Source: Mesorhizobium sp.
Lineage (GTDB): Bacteria; Pseudomonadota; Alphaproteobacteria; Rhizobiales; Rhizobiaceae
DNA length: 64,000 bases
Assembly: GCA_004017535.1 (NCBI GenBank)
Contig: SAJS01000020.1
Span: 1 to 64,000, forward strand
Direction: 5' to 3'
In this document: one piece after another, positions 58,984 to 64,000 of the stretch
Layout of the letters: each line of letters begins with the position of its first letter
How positions within the stretch are numbered: the first letter of the stretch is position 1
Made by a program: the position numbers and the translations under genes
Notes under the pieces: model-generated
What the model was told of the DNA's origin: nothing
Database searches by the model: none
The model's input: only the letters and a program-made list of their open reading frames with translations

Positions 58984-59808
58984 ATGACGACAACGCAGAG
59001 AACTCTGGCTTCCGGATCTGGCTGGCAGGTGTCCGACGTGGTGTGTACCGCCGCCGCGGGCGACAGGCCGTTCGAGGAGGAACATCGCGGCTTCTGCGTC
59101 GCCGCGGTAACCAGCGGCACGTTCCGCTACCGCACGCGCCAGGGCACGGCGATGCTGGCACCGGGCGCCATCCTGCTCGGAAATCCCGGCGCCTGCTATG
59201 AATGCGGGCATGAGCACGGCGCCGGTGACCGCTGCCTTTCCTTCCATTTTTCGCCGGCCTATCTGGAGCGCATCGTGGCCGAACTGCCGGGCGCGAAGCG
59301 GCTGGGCTTCGCCGATCCGCGCCTGCCACCCTTGCCGGTGCTGGCGCCTTTGCTGGCCGAGGCGGAGGCCGCGCGCGAAAGGAGCGACAACGAGGCGTTC
59401 GAGGAACTCGGCCTGCGCCTTGCCGGCGCGGTGGTCGCGGCTGCCGCCGGTTCTTTCAGAACGGCGCGGACACCAAGCCGCCGCGATCAGAAACGCGTTG
59501 CCGAAGCGGTGCGGCTGATCGAGCTCAATGCCGAGCGGCCGCTCTCGTTGGCCGAGCTTGCCGGCGCCACGGCGACGAGCCCCTATCATTTCCTGCGTAC
59601 GTTCCGGCAGGTTGCCGGTATGACGCCCTACCAGTTCCTGCTCAGGACAAGGCTGCATCGGGCCGCCGTGCGGCTGCGCAGCTCGGGCGCGACGATCTCG
59701 ACAATCGCCTTCGACGCAGGCTTCAACGATCTGTCGACTTTCAATCGCCGGTTCCGGCGCGCGATGGGAGAGGCGCCGGGCGCCTATCGCGCCCGGCGCG
59801 GTGGCTGA
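58984..59808 (+). CDS. AraC-family transcriptional regulator
   Basis: A 274-residue regulator: a cupin-like N-terminal sensor (GTAMLAPGAILLGNPGACYECGHEHG) and a C-terminal double helix-turn-helix (SLAELAGATATSPYHFLRTFRQVAGMTPYQFLLR split over both helices, then ISTIAFDAGFNDLSTFNRRFRR). It probably controls the divergent gene at 58375-58899. Confidence 0.88.
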   Translation: MTTTQRTLASGSGWQVSDVVCTAAAGDRPFEEEHRGFCVAAVTSGTFRYRTRQGTAMLAPGAILLGNPGACYECGHEHGAGDRCLSFHFSPAYLERIVAELPGAKRLGFADPRLPPLPVLAPLLAEAEAARERSDNEAFEELGLRLAGAVVAAAAGSFRTARTPSRRDQKRVAEAVRLIELNAERPLSLAELAGATATSPYHFLRTFRQVAGMTPYQFLLRTRLHRAAVRLRSSGATISTIAFDAGFNDLSTFNRRFRRAMGEAPGAYRARRGG

Positions 59809-59838
59809 AAAAGCCTCCCGCTGCCCGTCGGGAGTCGA

Positions 59839-61569
59839 TCATGGCATGCTATCCTGTTCCTTGAGCTGCGGTTTCCCCGGACCAAGTGATTTGATCGCCG
59901 CGTCGACGCTGTGGAAAATGCGCTCAGCGCCGACGATGTCAGCGATGCCGAACCGCTGGAGCGCCGCCTGGGCGCGCAGCGATTCCATGCGCGCGATAGC
60001 AAAGACCGCACCTTTGTCGCGACAATGGCAGATGGTGTCGATCAGAGCCTGGGCGGCCGTATAATCGATCTCGGCGATGTTGCTGGCCTCCAGCACCACC
60101 AGCTTCACGTCCTCGCTCCTGGCGTCGATCAGGTCGCTCAGACCGCGCTTGAAACGGTCGGCATTGACGAAGGAAAGCGGCGCCTGGAACGCCGCCACCA
60201 GCACGCCGGGGTGCCGCTCGCCCGGGCTGGAACCGCTCGGAGGCCACCAGACCGAGGTGCCCGGCACCTGCGCCAGCTCGATCGGCTGTGTGCGCGTCGA
60301 GCCCCAAATGCCGTGCAGCAGCGACAGACCGATGCCGATCGCGACCCCGGTTTCGATCGGCAAGACGACAATGGCGATCATGGTGATCAGGATCAGCGCG
60401 AACTCGCCCGGCGCCTCGCGCCAGACCTTGGCGAACACCTGCCAGCGCAAGATGTGTTGGGCCACGAACATCAGCACGCCGGCAAGGGCCGCCTGCGGTA
60501 CATTGGCCAGCAGGCTGCCGCCGAAAGCGCCGAGCGCCAGCACGATGGCGGCCGCGATCAGGCCCGAGAGCTGCGAGCGGCCGCCGGTCTGGGCGACGAT
60601 GGCCGTGCGCGGCGGGCTGGCGTTCACGGCAAAGGCGCCGAACAGGGCGGCCACGATGCTGCCCGCGCCGACGCCGACAAAGTCGAGGTTGACGTCTGGC
60701 GCTTCACCGTCTTGGGAAGCAAACGAGCGGCTCGTGGCCGCTGTCTGCACCATGACGACGATGGCGATCAGCAGCGCCAGCGGGACAAGTGCCCGGGCAT
60801 CCTGGTAGTCGGCGGTCGGCACGCCTGGGGCCGGCAACCCGTTCGGCAAAGCGCCGAGCACTTCGACGCCACGGTTCCTCAAATCGAAGGCGACGACGCC
60901 AAGCGTCGCCAGGACCATGCCGATCAACGCCGCCGGGATCCGCGCGCTGACATGTCCGGCGGCGAAGACGATGGCGAAGACACCGAGGCCGATTGCCAGG
61001 CTCCAGGGATTGGTGAGGTGGATATTGGCGGCTATCTCGCCGACTCGCCGCACGGTTTCGCCGCTTTCGGGCGGCAGGCCGAGCAGGGAAGGCAGTTGCG
61101 AGACGATGATATGGACCGAAATGCCGGCGAGGAAACCCGTCGTGACCGGCACGGACAGGAGATCGGCGATCCAGCCGAGACGGAAGACGCCGCTTAGCGC
61201 CACCAGCAGCCCCACCATCAGCGCCAGCATGGCCGCCAGCGCCAGGTAATGCGGCGAGCTCGAGGCGGCGATCAGCGCCAGACCGCCGGCGAACAGGGGC
61301 GTGATCGTCGAATCCGCACCCGCCGACAGCTGGCGGTTGGCGCCGAGCAGCGCGAAGGCGACCGAGCCGGCGACGAAGGTGAAAAAGCCTACCTGCGGCG
61401 CGAAACCGCCAAGGCGCGCCGTCGCCATCTGCTCGGGAATGGCGATCGCGGCCAGCGTGATGCCGGCCGCCAGATCGCCGTTGAGGTCCTTGACGCTCCA
61501 GCCGTTGAGGGCCCGCATGGGCAGCCATGAGGCCAGCTTCACAGCACTTGCGGTTTTTGCCCGATCCAT
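59839..61569 (-). CDS. SulP family anion transporter with STAS domain
   Basis: A 576-residue inner-membrane transporter. Ten or more segments begin with AAGITLAAIAIPEQMATARLGG, the SulP signature region; a cytoplasmic STAS domain occupies about 440-555 (VVLEASNIAEIDYTAAQALI). The substrate could be sulfate, bicarbonate or another anion. It is divergent from gyrA. Confidence 0.92.
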   Translation of the reverse strand: MDRAKTASAVKLASWLPMRALNGWSVKDLNGDLAAGITLAAIAIPEQMATARLGGFAPQVGFFTFVAGSVAFALLGANRQLSAGADSTITPLFAGGLALIAASSSPHYLALAAMLALMVGLLVALSGVFRLGWIADLLSVPVTTGFLAGISVHIIVSQLPSLLGLPPESGETVRRVGEIAANIHLTNPWSLAIGLGVFAIVFAAGHVSARIPAALIGMVLATLGVVAFDLRNRGVEVLGALPNGLPAPGVPTADYQDARALVPLALLIAIVVMVQTAATSRSFASQDGEAPDVNLDFVGVGAGSIVAALFGAFAVNASPPRTAIVAQTGGRSQLSGLIAAAIVLALGAFGGSLLANVPQAALAGVLMFVAQHILRWQVFAKVWREAPGEFALILITMIAIVVLPIETGVAIGIGLSLLHGIWGSTRTQPIELAQVPGTSVWWPPSGSSPGERHPGVLVAAFQAPLSFVNADRFKRGLSDLIDARSEDVKLVVLEASNIAEIDYTAAQALIDTICHCRDKGAVFAIARMESLRAQAALQRFGIADIVGAERIFHSVDAAIKSLGPGKPQLKEQDSMP

Positions 61570-61742
61570 CGCCGACCTTGCCGCATGACGGCGAAAACGA
61601 CGGTGGCCATATCGTCGCAATCAGCGGTATCCATTTGAAATTACCATCAAAATTGTCTCTGGAAAAGTCCGGCCGACATTGGAGTTTCGGCAAGGCTTCC
61701 TATATAAGCATGCAGTGATTCCCGACTGGATTGTGACCTGAT

Positions 61743-64000
61743 TTGACCGACCAGAAGACACCGCGCGGGCCGGACGGCGGCCCCACCGGCATCGAGCCGA
61801 TTTCGATCATCGAGGAGATGCAGCGCTCCTACCTCGATTACGCCATGAGCGTGATCGTCAGCCGCGCACTGCCTGACGTGCGCGACGGCCTGAAGCCCGT
61901 CCACCGCCGCATCCTCTACGCCATGCAGGAAGGCGGTTACCACTGGAACCGCAAGCATGTGAAATCGTCGCGCATCGTCGGCGACGTGATGGGTAAATAC
62001 CATCCGCATGGCGACGCCTCGATCTATGACGCCTTGGTTCGCATGGCGCAGGACTGGTCGCTGCGCGTGCCGCTGATCGACGGGCAGGGCAATTTCGGCT
62101 CCATCGACGCCGATCCGCCCGCGGCCATGCGCTACACCGAGTCACGGCTTACCAAGGTCGCGCATGAGCTCCTGGAGGATATCGACAAGGAAACGGTCGA
62201 TTTTCAGGACAATTATGATGGCGCCGAACAAGAGCCGAAGGTGCTGCCGGCGCGCTTCCCCAACCTTCTGGTCAACGGTTCTGGCGGCATCGCCGTCGGC
62301 ATGGCCACCAACATTCCGCCGCACAATCTGAGCGAAGTCTGCAACGGCGCCATCGCCCTCATCGACAACCCGGCCATCGACCTGCCGGCGCTGATGGAGA
62401 TCGTGCCCGGCCCGGACTTCCCGACCGGCGGCATCGTGCTTGGCCGTTCCGGCATCTACAGCGCCTATTCCACCGGCCGCGGCTCGATCGTCATGCGCGG
62501 CCGCGTCAGTATCGAAGCCCGTGGCAACGACCGCGAATCCATTGTCGTCACCGAGATTCCCTATCAGGTGAACAAGGCGGCGATGATCGAGAAGATGGCG
62601 GAACTGGTGCGCGAAAAGCGCATCGACGGCATCTCCGACATCCGCGACGAAAGCGATCGCCAGGGCTACCGGGTCGTCATCGAACTGAAGCGCGAGGCCG
62701 TCGCCGACGTCATCCTCAACCAGCTTTACCGCTTTACGCCGCTGCAGACGTCGTTCGGCGCCAACATGGTGGCGCTGAACGGCGGCAAGCCGGAGGTGAT
62801 GACGCTGATCGACATGCTGAGAGCCTTCGTCGCTTTCCGCGAGGAGGTGATCAGCCGCCGCACCAAATACCTGCTGCGCAAGGCGCGCGAGCGGGCGCAT
62901 GTCCTTGTCGGCCTTGCGATTGCGGTCGCCAACATCGACGAGGTGATCAAGCTCATCCGCACCGCGCCCGATCCGCAGACGGCGCGCGAGCAGTTGATGG
63001 AGCGGCGCTGGCCGTCGCACGACGTCGCTCCGCTGATCAAGCTGATCGACGACCCGCGTCACCGCATCAACGAGGACGGCACATACAATCTCTCCGAGGA
63101 ACAGGCGCGCGCCATCCTCGACCTGCGCCTGCAGCGCCTGACCGCGCTCGGCCGCGACGAGATCGCCGACGAGTTGAACAAGATCGGCGCCGAGATCATT
63201 GATTTCCTTGATATTTTGTCGTCTCGCGCGCGCATCCAGCAGATCGTCAAGGACGAGCTGATCGCGGTCCGCGACGAGTTCGGCACGCCGCGCCGCACCG
63301 AGCTCTCCGACGGCGGGGCGGACATGGAAGACGAGGACCTGATCCAGCGCGAGGACATGGTCGTCACCGTCAGCCATTCCGGCTACATCAAGCGCGTGCC
63401 GCTGTCGCTCTACCGAGCGCAGCGCCGCGGCGGCAAGGGCCGCTCCGGCATGTCGACCAAGGAAGAGGATTTCGTCACAAGGCTGTTCGTGGCCAACACG
63501 CATACGCCGGTGCTGTTCTTCTCCTCGCGCGGCATCGTCTACAAGGAAAAGGTCTGGCGGCTGCCGATCGGCAACCCGCAATCGCGCGGCAAGGCGCTAA
63601 TCAACATGCTGCCGCTCGAGCAGGGCGAGCGCATCACCACGATCATGCCGCTGCCGGAGGACGAGAGCAGCTGGGGCGATCTGGACGTCATGTTCGCCAC
63701 CACACGCGGCACCGTGCGCCGCAACAAGCTCAGCGACTTCGTCCAGGTCAACCGCAACGGCAAGATCGCCATGAAGCTGGAGGAAGAGGGCGACGAGATC
63801 CTCGGGGTCGAGACCTGCACCGACAATGACGACGTGCTTTTGACGGCGAATTCCGGCCAGTGCATCCGTTTCCCCGTCTCCGACGTGCGCGTCTTCCAGA
63901 GCCGCAATTCCGTCGGGGTGCGTGGCATAAGCATGGCCGAAACCGACCGCATCATCTCGATGTCGATCATCGAGCATGTCGATGCGTCACCCGCCGAGCG
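61743..64000 (+). CDS. gyrA: DNA gyrase subunit A (5' part, runs off the window)
   Basis: The first 752 codons of the DNA-cleaving subunit of gyrase; the C-terminal end is outside the window. The catalytic Tyr131 lies in [11 protein letters not shown], matching E. coli Tyr122 with an offset of nine. The C-terminal beta-pinwheel begins with [15 protein letters not shown] and contains the GyrA box-like [10 protein letters not shown] (Q-R-R-G-G-K-G), which marks GyrA rather than ParC. The quinolone pocket has Ala92 and Asp96 at the E. coli 83/87 positions. The best start is a TTG giving [13 protein letters not shown]; no ATG or GTG fits upstream. Confidence 0.95.
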   Translation, partial: MTDQKTPRGPDGGPTGIEPISIIEEMQRSYLDYAMSVIVSRALPDVRDGLKPVHRRILYAMQEGGYHWNRKHVKSSRIVGDVMGKYHPHGDASIYDALVRMAQDWSLRVPLIDGQGNFGSIDADPPAAMRYTESRLTKVAHELLEDIDKETVDFQDNYDGAEQEPKVLPARFPNLLVNGSGGIAVGMATNIPPHNLSEVCNGAIALIDNPAIDLPALMEIVPGPDFPTGGIVLGRSGIYSAYSTGRGSIVMRGRVSIEARGNDRESIVVTEIPYQVNKAAMIEKMAELVREKRIDGISDIRDESDRQGYRVVIELKREAVADVILNQLYRFTPLQTSFGANMVALNGGKPEVMTLIDMLRAFVAFREEVISRRTKYLLRKARERAHVLVGLAIAVANIDEVIKLIRTAPDPQTAREQLMERRWPSHDVAPLIKLIDDPRHRINEDGTYNLSEEQARAILDLRLQRLTALGRDEIADELNKIGAEIIDFLDILSSRARIQQIVKDELIAVRDEFGTPRRTELSDGGADMEDEDLIQREDMVVTVSHSGYIKRVPLSLYRAQRRGGKGRSGMSTKEEDFVTRLFVANTHTPVLFFSSRGIVYKEKVWRLPIGNPQSRGKALINMLPLEQGERITTIMPLPEDESSWGDLDVMFATTRGTVRRNKLSDFVQVNRNGKIAMKLEEEGDEILGVETCTDNDDVLLTANSGQCIRFPVSDVRVFQSRNSVGVRGISMAETDRIISMSIIEHVDASPAE

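Noticed and set aside
61743-64000. Possibility that the last gene is parC rather than gyrA
   Set aside because: The QRRGGKG box in the C-terminal region and position next to uvrA, ssb and marC indicate gyrA.

Overview
The window is high-GC DNA from an alphaproteobacterium of the order Rhizobiales, most likely Mesorhizobium or a close relative. Four things point there: a giant growth-pole-ring protein typical of polar-growing Rhizobiales, the neighbouring dksA and cckA genes, the uvrA/ssb/marC/gyrA core block, and LexA boxes of the alphaproteobacterial GTTC-N7-GTTC type. It reads as ordinary chromosome. I see no transposase, integrase, phage gene, CRISPR array, rRNA or tRNA.

Layout. 0.1-6.5 kb: GPR/RgsE-like polar growth scaffold with 108-bp internal repeats. 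6.8-8.7 kb: an Hpt protein, then a 2Fe-2S ferredoxin and its TrxR-like reductase. 8.8-16.8 kb: a DHA2 exporter, a DUF922 protease-like protein, folP-folB-folK, DUF924 and a Kef-type antiporter. 15.8-18.6 kb: an AraC regulator with a NepI-like exporter, then a small lipoprotein. 18.7-28.0 kb: a LysR gene divergent from a seven-gene run, pepA-like aminopeptidase, proline-iminopeptidase-like hydrolase and a complete five-gene peptide ABC importer, which looks like a peptide uptake-and-hydrolysis operon. 28.1-31.9 kb: a secreted protein, YcjF, YcjX and SixA. 32.1-36.2 kb: dksA, a frameshifted FliO-like gene and cckA. 36.3-40.8 kb: deoD, an RHH protein, gloA and a two-gene FAD/3Fe-4S dehydrogenase. 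41.1-46.8 kb: urtABCDE behind a near-perfect sigma-54 promoter. 47.3-50.5 kb: small proteins, a GGDEF cyclase, DUF72 and GNAT. 50.5-57.5 kb: uvrA and ssb, both behind SOS boxes, with a clpP paralogue, SRPBCC/ArsR and OsmC genes. 57.6-64.0 kb: marC, an AraC regulator, a SulP transporter and the 5' part of gyrA.

Functional links visible in the sequence: nitrogen-limited urea uptake (sigma-54 and urt), SOS-controlled repair (uvrA and ssb, possibly carrying a 36-aa ORF, GNAT and DUF72 along), polar growth and the cell cycle (GPR and CckA), and peptide scavenging. Intergenic regions carry at least four copies of a two-hairpin repeat and one 208-bp nested inverted repeat.

I did not find a convincing wholly new system. 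The best leads are the cytochrome-less 3Fe-4S dehydrogenase pair, the coupled 36-aa ORF after uvrA, the FliO-like frameshift, the hairpins over or just after start sites, and the 827-bp gap upstream of uvrA with an orphan terminator.
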